Below are positions 11,690 to 22,500 of a DNA stretch of 64,000 nt, in pieces. The translations under genes were made by a program, and so were the position numbers. The stretch covers positions 7,204,001-7,268,000 of the forward strand of contig CM040087.1 of NCBI GenBank assembly GCA_022496805.1, given 5' to 3'. Position 1 is the stretch's first letter. Each line of letters begins with the position of its first letter. The notes under the pieces are model-generated. The model ran no database searches. It saw only the letters and a program-made list of their open reading frames with translations, and was not told where the DNA came from. The DNA comes from Pohlia nutans (lineage: Eukaryota > Streptophyta > Bryopsida > Bryales > Mniaceae).

Positions 11690-14590
11690 ATGAGTGAGCT
11701 TCGGTACAGCTGCGTTCCGGGTGGGGATTGCGAGCCAGAGCGCGGCAGTTGCCCGCTCCAGCATGTGTCGGTGACGGGCGTGATCCGCGACGCAGTGGCG
11801 CAGTACACCGTGACGCAGACGTTCGCGAATCCGTCCACCGACACCCCGATCGAAGCGGCGTACTCGTTCCCCTTGTACGAGGGAGTGGCAGTCATCGGAT
11901 TCGAGGCGGAGGTCGAGGATGGCCGGAAGATCGTCGGTGCAGTCCAGGAGAAAGCTGCGGCGAAGAAAGCGTACGAGGATGCGACGCAAGAAGGAAGAAT
12001 CGCTAGTCTGTTGGAAGAGGAGACGGGTGATGTTTTCCAAGCATCCATCGGCAACATCCCGCCCTCGAAATCCGTTTCCATTCGCATCACGCTCATCGCC
12101 GATCTCAAGCAAGACGGCGAGGACAATCAGTTGCGGTTCGTGGTGCCCGTCTCAATCGCACCGCGCTATGGCGCTCGGCCGAAAAGTCTACATAATTCTA
12201 ATATCGATGCCTCGCCGTGCAAGCTCTTGGTTGAGATGCGTTGCGAAATGTCGAAGCCCATCACCTCCATTCAATCGCCTTCTCACAAAATCGAAGTCCG
12301 TTTGAATACGGAGCCGAATCAAGCTCGTGTGAATTTAACCTCGGATGCGTTTCTGGATTGTGACATTGTGATCGTGGTGCAGTCGATAGGGTTAGACGAG
12401 CCGCGAGCTTTGGTGGAAAAGAACGAGAGAGACGGCACTCACGCGATCTGCCTGACGTTTGTGCCGAAGTTTGCGCACAACCCAATCGCATCCTCGGAGC
12501 TGATTTTTGTGGTGGATCGCTCGGCCTCCATGAGTGGGGAGCGGATCAAGCAGGCGGGTGCGGCGTTGGAAATTTTCCTCAGGTCGATTCCGTGTGACGA
12601 GCATTACTTCAACGTGATCGGATTCGGCAGCACGCACGAAGCGCTCTTCCCGAAATCCGTCCCCTACACTGAAGAGTCGCTGAAAGAGGGCGCTCGGTAC
12701 GCGCAATCGCTGGAGGCGGACATGGGCGGGACGGAGATGGCAAGCGCGTTCGAGGAGGCGTTCCAGCGGCGACGTCGCGACGTGCCGTCGCAGATCTTCG
12801 TGCTCACGGACGGCGAGGTGTGGGGTGTGGACTCGCTGTGTGGAACGATCCAAGCGGCCGTGAAGGAACCCGATGCGGCGTTTGTGAGAGTATTTTCGTT
12901 GGACATTGGCAACGCCGTGTCGCATCATCTTATTGAATCCGTGGCCAGGGCGGGCGGTGGGTACGCGCAGCTCGTCGTGGAGGGCGAGCGCATGGAGAAG
13001 AAAGTGCTCAACATGCTGAAAGCCGCGCTCGTGCTGCCCGTCACCAATCTGCGCGTGCAATGGTCGGATGCTGGCGCTTGGAATTCGCTGCAACCTCTTG
13101 CTGATGCTTCAAGTGCCGAAATCAACGAAGCGGATGATTTCGTATTCGTCAAACCTGAAGACGAAAATTCACAACCTGCTGTAGAAGCTCCACCACCTGC
13201 TGTAGAAACGCCAGAGCATGCTATGGATCCGCCAGGGCCTGCTGTGGAATCGCCAGAGCCCGCTGTGGAAAGTTTGCAGCCAGCTGTGGAAATGCTTGAG
13301 GTGCAAAGTTCTATGATTGTTGCGGTAAATCCCAGCGCGCCATTCGAAGTAGTCTCCTCGGATGATCCGCCAGGGCCTGCTGTGGAATCGCCAGAGCCCG
13401 CTGTGGAAAGTTTGCAGCCTATGCTTGAGGTGCAAAGTTCAATGGTTGTTGTGGTAAATCCGAGCGCGCCGTTCGAAGTCTCCTCGGATGATCCGTCGCC
13501 ACCCTCACCTCCTCCGACGCTGCCACTCCCGGACATCATCGCGCCAATCCAGCAGGCGCCATTCGACTTGCCAATCTTATGTGGTGGCGCCAGGTTCACA
13601 GTCTACGCGCTTCTCGCACCCGCAGTACCGGTACCGAAAGAACTCGTGTTGCGCGGCGCCTCTGCAGACGGGCCTGTGGAACTCAAGGTCCCAATCCACT
13701 CGGTTCTCAACGACTCGACCACGCTTCATTCTCTGGCAGCTCGCGCATTAGTGCGCGATTTGGAAGAAAGATCTTCCCACATCCACGCTCTGGGGAACAA
13801 ATCCAGAACCGGTGCGCAACAGCAAACACTAGAGAGACTGGGCATTCACATGGTAACCGAAGGGAAGCCCTACCCTTCTGTGCATTTGCACTCCAAGTAC
13901 GTCACGGAGCTTACAAACAAGCACGTCGTGGACATCGCAACGCGGTACAAACTCTCCAGCAAACAGACCAGCTGGGTGGCCATTGACGAAGAAACTCAAC
14001 AGACTATCATTCAGTCGACGCCGGAACCTGACTGCGGTTTTATGCTTGATCCTAGCGACAGATGTTCCATGGCTCCGGGTGCTCTGTGTTCCATGGCTCC
14101 GGGTGCTCCGTGGTCCATGGCTCCGTGCTCTGGAGAAGCCGTGTCATGTGAGGAGCCTGAGGAACCCGAACCAGAACTCCAGGAAGATCTGAACGATCCT
14201 CACGTGCGCTTGCGGTTGCTTTTGCAACACCAGTCTTTCGATGGCTCGTTTCCTCTGGTCCCGGAGATCGCAGCGTTGCTCTCGACGACCGTGGAGGAGT
14301 TGAATGCGAAGCTGGAGGAGTTGCGTAAAGTTTCGGGATCGGAATGGTCCGAGAGAGTGTGGGCGACGTGCTTGGCTGTGGAGTTCATGAGGAAGCAGTT
14401 GCCGGAGCTGCAAGACGCGTGGGAGCTTGTTGTGGAGAAGGCGGAGAAACGAGTGCAAGTGTTGGCAAAGGGAGCGGACTTGAGGGTGATCAAGCAGGCT
14501 GCTGCTGATGCTATCCAGAGTGGTAATTGTAAGTGGTACACAATTGCCAAGACTGAGGTTCCTGTTCTCACTTGCAGCATTGCTATGTAG
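11690..14590 (+). CDS. VIT and von Willebrand A domain protein, single exon, 966 aa
   Basis: Recognised from domain order. Residues about 20-150 form a VIT (vault protein inter-alpha-trypsin) domain. Residues about 270-440 form a VWA domain with a complete MIDAS metal site: DRSAS at 276-280, Thr348 in MGGTEM and Asp374 in LTDGE. A low-complexity Pro/Glu/Val linker covers about 490-610 and contains a 138-bp in-frame duplication. Near 785-805 an eight-residue unit (CSMAPGAx) is repeated three times. The C-terminal 130 residues are helical and resemble the conserved tail of fungal and protist VIT-VWA proteins. VIT-VWA proteins are generally protein-interaction scaffolds; the substrate or partner here is unknown. 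No signal peptide or membrane segment is visible, so a cytosolic location is inferred. The ATG at 11690 opens just before the VIT domain. The gene has no introns, unlike its neighbours, and is much more GC-rich than the flanks. AATAAA-like signals follow near 14677. Confidence 0.9.
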   Translation: MSELRYSCVPGGDCEPERGSCPLQHVSVTGVIRDAVAQYTVTQTFANPSTDTPIEAAYSFPLYEGVAVIGFEAEVEDGRKIVGAVQEKAAAKKAYEDATQEGRIASLLEEETGDVFQASIGNIPPSKSVSIRITLIADLKQDGEDNQLRFVVPVSIAPRYGARPKSLHNSNIDASPCKLLVEMRCEMSKPITSIQSPSHKIEVRLNTEPNQARVNLTSDAFLDCDIVIVVQSIGLDEPRALVEKNERDGTHAICLTFVPKFAHNPIASSELIFVVDRSASMSGERIKQAGAALEIFLRSIPCDEHYFNVIGFGSTHEALFPKSVPYTEESLKEGARYAQSLEADMGGTEMASAFEEAFQRRRRDVPSQIFVLTDGEVWGVDSLCGTIQAAVKEPDAAFVRVFSLDIGNAVSHHLIESVARAGGGYAQLVVEGERMEKKVLNMLKAALVLPVTNLRVQWSDAGAWNSLQPLADASSAEINEADDFVFVKPEDENSQPAVEAPPPAVETPEHAMDPPGPAVESPEPAVESLQPAVEMLEVQSSMIVAVNPSAPFEVVSSDDPPGPAVESPEPAVESLQPMLEVQSSMVVVVNPSAPFEVSSDDPSPPSPPPTLPLPDIIAPIQQAPFDLPILCGGARFTVYALLAPAVPVPKELVLRGASADGPVELKVPIHSVLNDSTTLHSLAARALVRDLEERSSHIHALGNKSRTGAQQQTLERLGIHMVTEGKPYPSVHLHSKYVTELTNKHVVDIATRYKLSSKQTSWVAIDEETQQTIIQSTPEPDCGFMLDPSDRCSMAPGALCSMAPGAPWSMAPCSGEAVSCEEPEEPEPELQEDLNDPHVRLRLLLQHQSFDGSFPLVPEIAALLSTTVEELNAKLEELRKVSGSEWSERVWATCLAVEFMRKQLPELQDAWELVVEKAEKRVQVLAKGADLRVIKQAAADAIQSGNCKWYTIAKTEVPVLTCSIAM
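13226..13495 (+). repeat. in-frame minisatellite in the VIT/VWA linker
   Basis: Two direct copies, 13226-13363 and 13364-about 13495, start with the same GATCCGCCAGGGCC block. Each encodes PPGPAVESPEPAVES, then LEVQSSM and NPSAPFEV. The second copy lacks five residues (QPAVE) and one Val, so it has diverged by small in-frame deletions. The linker is probably disordered. Confidence 0.85.
14061..14131 (+). repeat. 24-bp tandem repeat, three copies, coding
   Basis: The unit TGTTCCATGGCTCCGGGTGC recurs three times in frame with small changes and encodes CSMAPGA-type units in the VIT/VWA protein. It sits in the linker before the acidic stretch that leads into the C-terminal helical domain. Confidence 0.8.
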
Positions 14591-14884
14591 AGGGTGTAAG
14601 TTGCACCTTCGATCAAAGAGACTGTTGAATCTGAAGCCATGAAGGGCGTTATGTAGAAGCAGTTGAATAGAAAAAAATAAAACAAGCCAACGGTGCAACC
14701 GTGAAGCTCTGTCCTGTTCATAACTTAACACTAACAAACTCACACAGTTTATGTACCTGTAATAGAATTTTTTTTTTAAAGAGAATTTAATTTTAATGGA
14801 GTTTTTCCCAAACTCGATGCCACTTACAGCCTCGGTTTTATTGAAATTTTGGGAAACGTAACTTGAGTGAGGTTCATTGACCCT

Positions 14885-15618
14885 TTAACCCCTAAAGGTT
14901 GGGCCTATGACTATGGAATCATGTTTTATCTGTCACATTCAATTTTGCTACTAAATATAATAGAGGAATTCAAATTTATATGTTTAGTAGATGAAGTCAC
15001 ATGTCTACTACAAATCATAAATCTTTCATAAATTTTGGTGAAAATTTGAAATTACTATGGTTTTATGAAGTGATTGCAAAGAAAATTTATATCAATTACA
15101 AAATGTACTAGAAAATTCCAATTTTTTTACCTAAGGTGTAAATTACAATGAAAAAAAGTTCAATTGATGAAAATCATCCATGTATCTAAATTTGGAGATT
15201 TTGCTACACCTTGGTGATACCTACCAAACTTGTAACTACAATAAAACACTCAATTTTCAAAATTTTCCAAAAATTCAAAGTGGAGTAAAAACTAGACTTA
15301 AAGAGCTTCATTTTGTAAGGTATGCTCAAATGCAATGGAACTCATTTTCATGGCCTAAATTTAGTTTAATTAGAACAAGCAAAAAAATTCAAAATACACT
15401 ACACAGTGAACCGTTTTTATGAGTCTTTTTGTAGTTGGAACCCCATGTAAAATCTAAAAATAGCTTGAATGATTTAATTTTAACTTGAAGGGGTGGCATC
15501 ACCAAGCAAAGCCCTTCACATAAGGAATTGGATGGAAATCGTCCACGCAACAGTTGGAGTTGAACAATCAAATTCAGTCATCAACCAGTTTTTGGTCTTG
15601 CCGGCATTTAGGAGTTAA
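14885..15618. mobile_element. TTAA-bounded element, about 730 bp
   Basis: Starts TTAACCCCTAAAGGTTGG and ends CGGCATTTAGGAGTTAA. It abuts a family C element, sharing the TTAA at 15615. Non-coding; the ORFs at 15180 and 15389 are low-complexity. Confidence 0.55.
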
Positions 15619-16080
15619 TGTCCTGATTCAAGACTATTTTCAAATGAGCGTTATAAAATGTTTGATGGAAACCAAAAATGGGGTTGATGGTCAAAACAAA
15701 GTTGTAAATGTCAATGTGAAGATCACATTTGTACAATTGGATTTATTCTATTTTTATTTAATATTTTTATATTAATTTTGCAAGGTGTTCTCTTGAAATT
15801 CAATTTAAAATACCAAATGAGTACACTTTTTTTTTTGAATAATCATATTTATGGTCCCACTTTTTGAACTAAGAATGAAATTTGACATAAACTAGTTATG
15901 TTGTTTTTCTAAAAATCACAATAACCTATTTTGAAGACCCAAACCGTACAAAAGATAGTCAATTTGCTCAAAAATGAAGAGTAATTTTGGTAGATGAAAA
16001 TTGTCTAATTTGGATGAGAATCCATCAGTTTCAATATGTGCGTCGTTCACATAGTGGACATTGGTGCGTTAAAGGGTTAA
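15615..16080. mobile_element. TTAA-bounded element, family C
   Basis: Diverged copy of 62622-63168: GTCCTGATTCAAG, CGTTATAAAATGTTTGATG and GTAAATGTCAATGTGAAGAT, with right end GCGTTAAAGGGTTAA. The internal site occupied in other copies reads CATATTTATGGTC here, i.e. unoccupied. Confidence 0.75.
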
Positions 16081-16096
16081 TTAGCAAAAAACAGAG

Positions 16097-16450
16097 CATG
16101 TGCCGGATGAGCCGGTGGTGGAGATAGAAACGGGAATGTTGAGTCCGAGGCATGAGGTAATTGCATCACTATATCCACATATAGTTGGTGGGGTAGAAAG
16201 TTGTCCGTGTACCGTGTACTCTTTAGAGGGCTAGGACACCCGTAGAGCTTTAGCGGCTTGGAGAGAAGTACCGCAATTCATGAATGTTGAGGAGACCATA
16301 GAAGAGGGGGGAACTATAAAAATGGGGGAGTTGAATATTAGTGCAAATGAAGTTGTAGAGATACTTGCAACTTCATTGGACTTCAATATCACATTCACAA
16401 GATCATCAAGTGTATCTACATCCTCGACCGTCCATCAAGTGCATTTTTAG
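16097..16450 (+). pseudogene. relic coding sequence, unidentified
   Basis: One frame reads DEPVVEIETGMLSPRHEVIA and continues plausibly to PHIVGGVESCPC. It then passes a TAG and resumes AAWREVPQFMNVEETIEEGG before further stops. The composition is more gene-like than the surroundings. No family was recognised. Broken downstream frames may extend to about 16700. Confidence 0.3.
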
Positions 16451-16989
16451 TGATGGATTCATCAATCTTAGGTGGCTTGGAGGCATTGCCACCATCGTAG
16501 ATAGATGTAGGTGGATTAGAGTTGTCGCCAACAGTAGAAGTAGTTGTGGGTACTATTTCCACCTCATTTACAATTGAGTGGACCTAGTAAATCAAGATGT
16601 GACGCTTGGAGCGGACAACTTTTACTATGACTTTGATAGAGTCAGGGACACCGTCATGGAGTTGTAGGCAAGTATACGTTTGAATAAACGGCGTCTATGA
16701 CAAAGGAAGCATTGTATGTGCATCATGTGCCTTTCCCCATGGTCAATGCTATAGTGGCACAATGCTATGTCAATGCTTTGGTGTATACAAATCTTGAGAT
16801 TCTTTCAAATGTTTGTATCAAATCAAAAGAGCTACAGGTAGCTAGTAACGAGGCTTAGGAAACACAATCATTTGAGAGGATTCCAAAGATCCAATTCACC
16901 ATCGAGTAGTACTTTTAGGTACAATGTATATAAGCGCAAGTAGTTGCACTTCTGAGGGAAAGCGTGCATTTTTTAATCATTTGTATTGA

Positions 16990-16992
16990 TTT

Positions 16993-17034
<42 letters not shown>

Positions 17035-17337
17035 GGATTTATTTTTTATATGGACATTTAGAGTAATTATGTTAATGTATGAAAATAAGCACTTGTGAAG
17101 GGGTCTTTTTAAAAAGACTTTGCAATTATATAAATAAATGAAATTTAAACTTTTGTTATGAAAATCCTAAAACATTCGTGTTTTGTTGCAGTACACTTCA
17201 CATATCAACAACAACAAAAATTGACATTTTTTATATATATTTTTTTATATATTTTTTTTTATATAAATTTTTGAATACAATTAGGTCCCAAAATGATTGC
17301 ATTTTGCCAAGTGAAAAAAATAGAGAATTGTGTGTTG
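16990..17337. mobile_element. AT-rich repeat with (AT)n and a fold-back-type end
   Basis: (AT)n at 16997-17028, then text shared with 58220-58410 (CATTCGTGTTTTGTTGCA, AAAATGATTGCA), ending GAGAATTGTGTGTT. The complement of that end resembles the TIR of the 4874-6284 fold-back. Confidence 0.5.
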
Positions 17338-17359
17338 AGTGCTCTTAAAAAGATAAACT

Positions 17360-17680
17360 CTTAAATTTAGCATCAAAAATTTCTTTAAAGATCACTAAAC
17401 TTAGAGTATTATAATTCAACCCCATTGCAACAAATTTCATTTAAAAACTATGAATATCTTATTTGTAATCGAATTACAAAAGTAATTTTGAATTTTAAGT
17501 TTCAAAAATTACATAAAATATTGGCGATAGCAATCATAGATCTAACCGTGTGAATAGAATCTAAATTTCATAATGTACAACTTTTATTTAGACATCAAAA
17601 TATTTCTATTAGTTGCATTTTGTAATGTCGCTGTGCAATTTTTCAAATCTGAAGAGGATTGCAAGCATTTAGAGGTTAAG
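17360..17680. mobile_element. truncated TTAA element, family D
   Basis: Shares AAGATCACTAAACTTAGAGT-like text and ATCTTATTTGTAATCGAATT with 370-560. Right end GCATTTAGAGGTTAAG. The left end is missing or diverged. Confidence 0.5.
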
Positions 17681-17846
17681 GAATGAAGTTTGTTTTGTTT
17701 TGTTTTGTTTTTTGAGATCTCTTGGACCATGCAACCACCGGCCTTGTTCTTGGTTTATATATCGTCAAAAAGATTTCAATGAGAAGAAGTGCATCGAAGT
17801 CGTTTTTGTGGCTTTTGGACCCTTACGATGTGAAAGTCGTTGATTT

Positions 17847-18274
17847 TTAACCCTTTCATGCGCCAACATCCACTATGTAGACGACACAAATTGAAGCTGC
17901 TATATTCTCATTCAAATTGAATAGTTTTCATCCACCAAAAATTCTCTTCATTCTTGAGCAAGTTGACAATCCTTTGTATGGTTTGGATCTTCAAAATATG
18001 TTATTGTGATTTTTAGAAAACAACTGAATTGATTTATGTCAAGTTCCATTCTCTAAAATATTGTGCTAATTCGGGATTTTTAATTGAATTAAAAAAAAAG
18101 CCTTGCAAATTTAATTTAAAAATATTAAATAAAAAATAGAATAAATCCAACTATACATTTTCGTTGACATTTGCAACTTTGCTTTTACCATCAACTCCAT
18201 TTTTGGTTTTCATCATACATTTTATAACGCTTCTTTGAAAACAATGTTGAATTGGGATCATGTTAAAAGATTAA
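17847..18274. mobile_element. TTAA-bounded element, family C, internally deleted
   Basis: Starts TTAACCCTTTCATGCGCCAA and ends CATGTTAAAAGATTAA. The order is inverted relative to 62622-63168. The segment around the usual nested insertion site is missing. Confidence 0.65.
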
Positions 18275-18309
18275 CTGAATTCATCAATATAAATTGGATA
18301 AATCATTCT

Positions 18310-18345
18310 TTATAATAATAATAATAATAATAATAGCAATAATAG
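18310..18345. repeat. (AAT)n microsatellite
   Basis: A run of AATAATAATAAT interrupted by AGC. Confidence 0.9.
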
Positions 18346-18776
18346 CATGGCTAAATGACTTGGGCCAATGGCACAGGGCAACACCAACATGCCTTGAAAT
18401 TCACTACTATAGTATCCTACTAATTTCAAACTTGGTAATTTTTTATTTCATTTAGAAAATTTTGAATCAAATTGTCTAAATTTTGACTTTTTGGAAAATT
18501 CTCGTTCAACAAATTATTACTCTATATGAATTATAAGCTTCAAAAATATGTTTTTAAATATTTTTACGTAGATAATTAGAGGTGATTATAATACAATATC
18601 GATTACAAACAAAAATCATCAAATATTTATTTTAGTTTAAAACATCAATTTCAATTTCAAAAAATTTCAATGATTAAAAATTTTATTTTGGGAAACTCAT
18701 TTAATTTTTTTACTTATTCTAATTTCCTAAAAACATAGTATTTTGAAATACAATTTAATTTCAGTCGAAGATGCTA

Positions 18777-18992
18777 CACTAAATAGGTAGATTAGTGTTA
18801 GATAATTATAAGATTTAAAAATATTATAGATTTTGACTCTCAATAAAAAAAATTACCAAAGACATTGATTCCAATACTATTGAAAAATCCCCATCTTAAC
18901 CAGTATAGAGGGTAAACAAATTGGTCAACAGTAAAAACTTACAACATGCTTATGTAAATTAGTGTATCTAACAGTAATCTACCTATTTAGTG
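18777..18992. mobile_element. CACTA-type MITE in the RPL35 upstream region
   Basis: Starts CACTAAATAGGTAGATTA and ends TAATCTACCTATTTAGTG. The about 30-bp inverted ends continue into TGTTAGATA. About 216 bp, non-coding, 240 bp before the RPL35 ATG. Confidence 0.75.
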
Positions 18993-19009
18993 TACCGTAC
19001 TTACGGTAA

Positions 19010-19101
19010 CCATTAAAATATCCCGAGGGCAGTTCTGCAAGTGTGGACGGGATCGCCATTAAAACATCCCGAAGAGCGGTTGCGCTAGTGTGAACGGGGA
19101 A
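19010..19101 (+). repeat. 46-bp tandem duplication in the RPL35 promoter
   Basis: Two units beginning CATTAAAA(T/C)ATCCCGA at 19011 and 19057 continue with similar GTGTGGACGGG / GTGTGAACGGG ends. They lie about 130-220 bp before the ATG, just right of a CACTA-type MITE. They may duplicate a promoter element. Confidence 0.6.
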
Positions 19102-19233
19102 GCAGGATTCGAGGGTTTTCGTCTCTCGCCCGCGAGTACATGCGGGAACGAAGAGCCGGAGCAGCTCTTTTTCTTCTCGGTATCGTTGCGGTCGTTCCAT
19201 CAGCACCGCGCTTGCGCCTCAAGCTCTTCCGCA

Positions 19234-20398
19234 ATGGGTATGCAAATCTTCACTATTGTTTCCTCCATTGTTGCTATTCCCTTCTTCTCAAACGGTCCGA
19301 ATCTTTTTGCGGCGTATGGTGGTTCTATTAGGTTTAGGGTTTGATTTTGTGCACACTGTGTTGTTGCAGCCAAGATCAAAGTTCATGAGCTCCGTACCAA
19401 GAGCAAGAATGAGCTTCTTAACCAGGTGCAGCACTTTATCTCATCCTTTTAGTTTATCTGGCTTTGTACGTTAATAACACTACTGCTAGGGTTTTGCGGT
19501 TCTGACTTTGCGGTTTTCATCTGGATTCAGCTGAAGGAGCTGAAGGCTGAGCTCGCTGCTTTGAGGGTTGCCAAGGTCACGGGAGGCGCGCCCAACAAGT
19601 TGTCCAAGATGTACATTTCTACTTCAGTTTTCTACTTCAGTTTTCTACTTCAGTTTTCTACTCAATTGTTTGAATTGCAATGTATTCTCATGAAAGGAAA
19701 TTTTCGACGATTTGTTTTTCTGATTCAAAACGAAGTCGTACTAGGGTGCTGTATTACCGCTCTGCTCATTTTACTAAACATTTTTTTCGGAGCTTGTGAA
19801 CAGGATTGCTGTCATTTAACAGTAGCCTAGGTTTGCTTTCAGAGCGTGTGAACAGGATCGCTGTCATTTAACAGTAGCCTAGGGTTTTAGGTCGTCTCCT
19901 TTAATTGCAGTTAAGCCCCCTCAATGTGCTTATTACCCTACTCAAATCCTACATTGATATGCTTTTGAGTTTGTGTTTCTCATATAAACACGTTTTGGTG
20001 TTGGTTGCGCAGTAAGGTCGTTAGGCTTTCAATCGCCCAGGTCTTGACGGTCATCTCTCAGACACAGAAGGCTAGCCTCCGTGAAGCATACAGCAAGAAG
20101 AAGTTTATTCCTATTGACTTGCGCCCTAAGAAGACTCGTGCTATTCGCAGGAGGCTGACAAAGCACCAGGTCTGTGTTTAAACCCTAGCTTGCAAGTTGA
20201 ACAGTTAACTGGCATGCCACGATACGTACGTGTGGTTGAGCTTCTATCAACTAAGGGTCACCTTCATGTGAAACTCTGTTGAATATGTTATTTTCTATTA
20301 ATAGTGTGTCTTAACCTACGCAGGCTTCTTTGAAGACTGAGAAACAGAAGAAGAAGGAAGCTTACTTCCCCATGAGGAAATTCGCAGTTAAGGCCTAG
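19234..20398 (+). CDS. RPL35: 60S ribosomal protein L35 (uL29), five exons, 123 aa
   Basis: Exons: 19234-19237, 19370-19425, 19531-19610, 20013-20169, 20324-20398. Splicing yields a protein starting [14 protein letters not shown] and ending RKFAVKA, and every intron is GT-AG. The product is the eukaryotic uL29 protein of the large subunit, which sits near the peptide exit tunnel. The conserved block [20 protein letters not shown] spans the third intron, and the basic tail is intact. Length matches the family (about 123 aa). The first exon contributes only ATG plus one base, a pattern common in plant ribosomal protein genes. The leader holds a pyrimidine-rich stretch (19167-19183), and intron 1 contains a telo-box-like TTAGGGTTT at 19334-19342, both typical of translation-machinery genes. 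Confidence 0.96.
19334..19342 (-). promoter_or_regulatory. telo-box-like motif in RPL35 intron 1
   Basis: TTAGGGTTT on the + strand is the complement of AAACCCTAA, the telo-box that recurs near starts of plant ribosomal protein genes. TAGGGTTT-like strings also occur in introns 2 and 3 and in the ClpC leader near 31616. Function is inferred from motif identity only. Confidence 0.35.
19797..19884 (+). repeat. about 45-bp tandem duplication in RPL35 intron 3
   Basis: A segment reading GTGAACAGGAT(T/C)GCTGTC then ATTTAACAGTAGCCTAGG occurs twice in succession. The same intron begins with three copies of TTCTACTTCAGTTT (from about 19617). No C/D or H/ACA snoRNA boxes were recognised in the duplication. 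Confidence 0.7.
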
Positions 20399-21059
20399 GA
20401 AATCTGTATCTAGTGCATTGGTGGCTTGTCAGAGCACCTTGTATTACTGACCTGCAAAGTGGGAATTCCCTTTTCCAGCCTCACACTTGTTTGTCCACGG
20501 TGTCTGCTTTCTGGAGTTTTTATGATGGAATTTTCGCGCTGATGTATTCACACAAATAGGTTGGAACACGACAAGGTTATGGCATTGTTTTTCTGTTGAT
20601 TGCTTGGTTGATTTTTTGTCTTCTCACGAGCGTTGTATCTTGAATAGTATGGTAATGTCCATTCTCTTTAGTCCAATCAATAAGGTAAATTCAGAAGGAC
20701 TGTCGATCGTTGATTCCAGCGTCTCTTCCTCGTCCAAAAACTGATTAAATACTGTTATGCTTCGTACTTTCTTCCTTTTTATGTTCGCAATTTGGCCTTT
20801 ATTGAAAAACAATCTGGTTTTCTGTAGCGGCACGTTGATGTACTCGATGCATCAGTGATTAGAGTACATATTTCTGAAATTTACAGAATTTACAGAATAT
20901 CAAAATACCATGTTGATAGTACAATTAAACAGTATGTTTGTTGTACAATTTTGTGCACTTTGCGATATCATGTTGATAATGATTGCATTTACCACAACGA
21001 GGCACTGTAATAAGATTCCAAATCTGCCATAGAAGGATCTCCTGAAGTCTATGTATAGC

Positions 21060-22182
21060 TTAACCCTTTCAGGCGCCTGCGTCCAAATATTGGATGCTGA
21101 ACGGATTTTGACTGTTTGAATTCAATCCAAATTGGACAGTTTTCATTCACCAAAATTTCTCATGATTCTTGTGCAAGTTGACTATCCTTTGTACGGTTTT
21201 GATTTTCAAAATAGGTTATTATGATTTTTGGAAAAACAACACAAGTGGTTTATGTCAAGTTTCATTCTTAGTTCAAAAAGTGAGACCTTAACCCCTAACT
21301 GCCTAAGCAACCATATATGGTCGCTCAAAAATTTCAGAGTTTAAATAAAGTTCAGCCTACTTTAAACATCCATAATGTTTGCAAAAATAACAATTTTTGA
21401 GCGTCATTTTTTTTCACTTGTAGATATTGAAACTGAGCAACTTTCCCAAAAAGAAATTTTGAAAAAAGTTTTACTGATTTTCCTCTAGAGCCCTCGAAGT
21501 GACAGCATCTCAAATTGTCACAATTTTGAAAATCTGCCTGGAATGGAATCTTTAAGTTTTCTACCAAATGAGATTAGTTCTAACATGAACAAGGTAACCA
21601 CCATATAAAACCAATGTTTTTGATCTATCATACTTGATTCCAAGTCAAAATGACTAAACATGTAGTTTTTATGAATTTTCAAAGAAAATTCTTATAAATT
21701 GATTATTAAATAATTCATAGTATTTTTCCAAAATTTAATTGTATGGATGTTGTCTTACTGTTGTGTTCTACACATGTTAAAAAATTGAAGCTCATAAAAG
21801 TTGAGTAAGATGGACATTATGACACATCTAGCATTTCAAGATAACCCTTGGGCACTTAGGGGTTAAAGATGATTTTTCAAAATAAGTAGAATCAAATAAT
21901 AGAAACCATACCATCTCATAGTGCATGTTATTCCAATTTCATCACAATTTTGTTTTTACAAATTCCGTTAATTCATGATTTTTAATTGATTTTCAAGAGA
22001 AAACCATGCAAAATCAATAAAAAAATATTAAAGAAATATATGATAAATCCAACCGTAGAGATGTGATCTTCACATTGACATTTACAACTTTTCTTTGTAC
22101 GGAAACTCCATTTTTGGTTTTCATCAAACATTTTATAATGAATCTTTGAAAACAATGTTGAACTGGGACGTTAAAGGGTTAA
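21060..22182 (-). mobile_element. TTAA element family C with a nested family D insertion
   Basis: The left end TTAACCCTTTCAGGCGCC and right end GGGACGTTAAAGGGTTAA bound a family C copy in reverse orientation. At its internal TTAA it carries a family D element (21298-21866). Confidence 0.8.
21298..21866. mobile_element. TTAA-bounded element, family D, nested
   Basis: Starts TTAACCCCTAACTGCCTAAG and ends GGGCACTTAGGGGTTAA, with TTAA on both sides. Flanking family C sequence joins cleanly when it is removed (GTGAGACC / AGATGATTTTC), as in the empty copy at 62489. Confidence 0.8.
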
Positions 22183-22500
22183 AAACTGGAAAACTGGAAA
22201 ATAAAACGTATGAGTTTTCTATTGCACTTTATGGTTCTCATTTTGATGAACTTATGTAATTGTAGCACTAATTGGAAGTTGCATTTGTTTACACCGTTTT
22301 GGTTGCAAAATTTTGTATGTTAACCCTTAAACGTCAAGAGGGCCTGGAGGGGGCAGCCCGGAAAGAATCTAAATTTTTTTGAAAGATTTTTTTTCTTTTT
22401 TTCTTTTTTTTGGCTTTGTACTGCTATTTATCTTGTAATATAACCACGAAGTATTGTCTTTGACTACACTTGTTTTTTTGCACTTAAACAGTACTAGCTT

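Noticed and set aside
12392..13599. Long minus-strand ORFs over the VIT/VWA gene
   Set aside because: Antisense shadows of a high-GC coding sequence, with no domain features.
19617..19660. TTCTACTTCAGTTT triple repeat as an intronic snoRNA
   Set aside because: No C/D or H/ACA boxes in suitable spacing.
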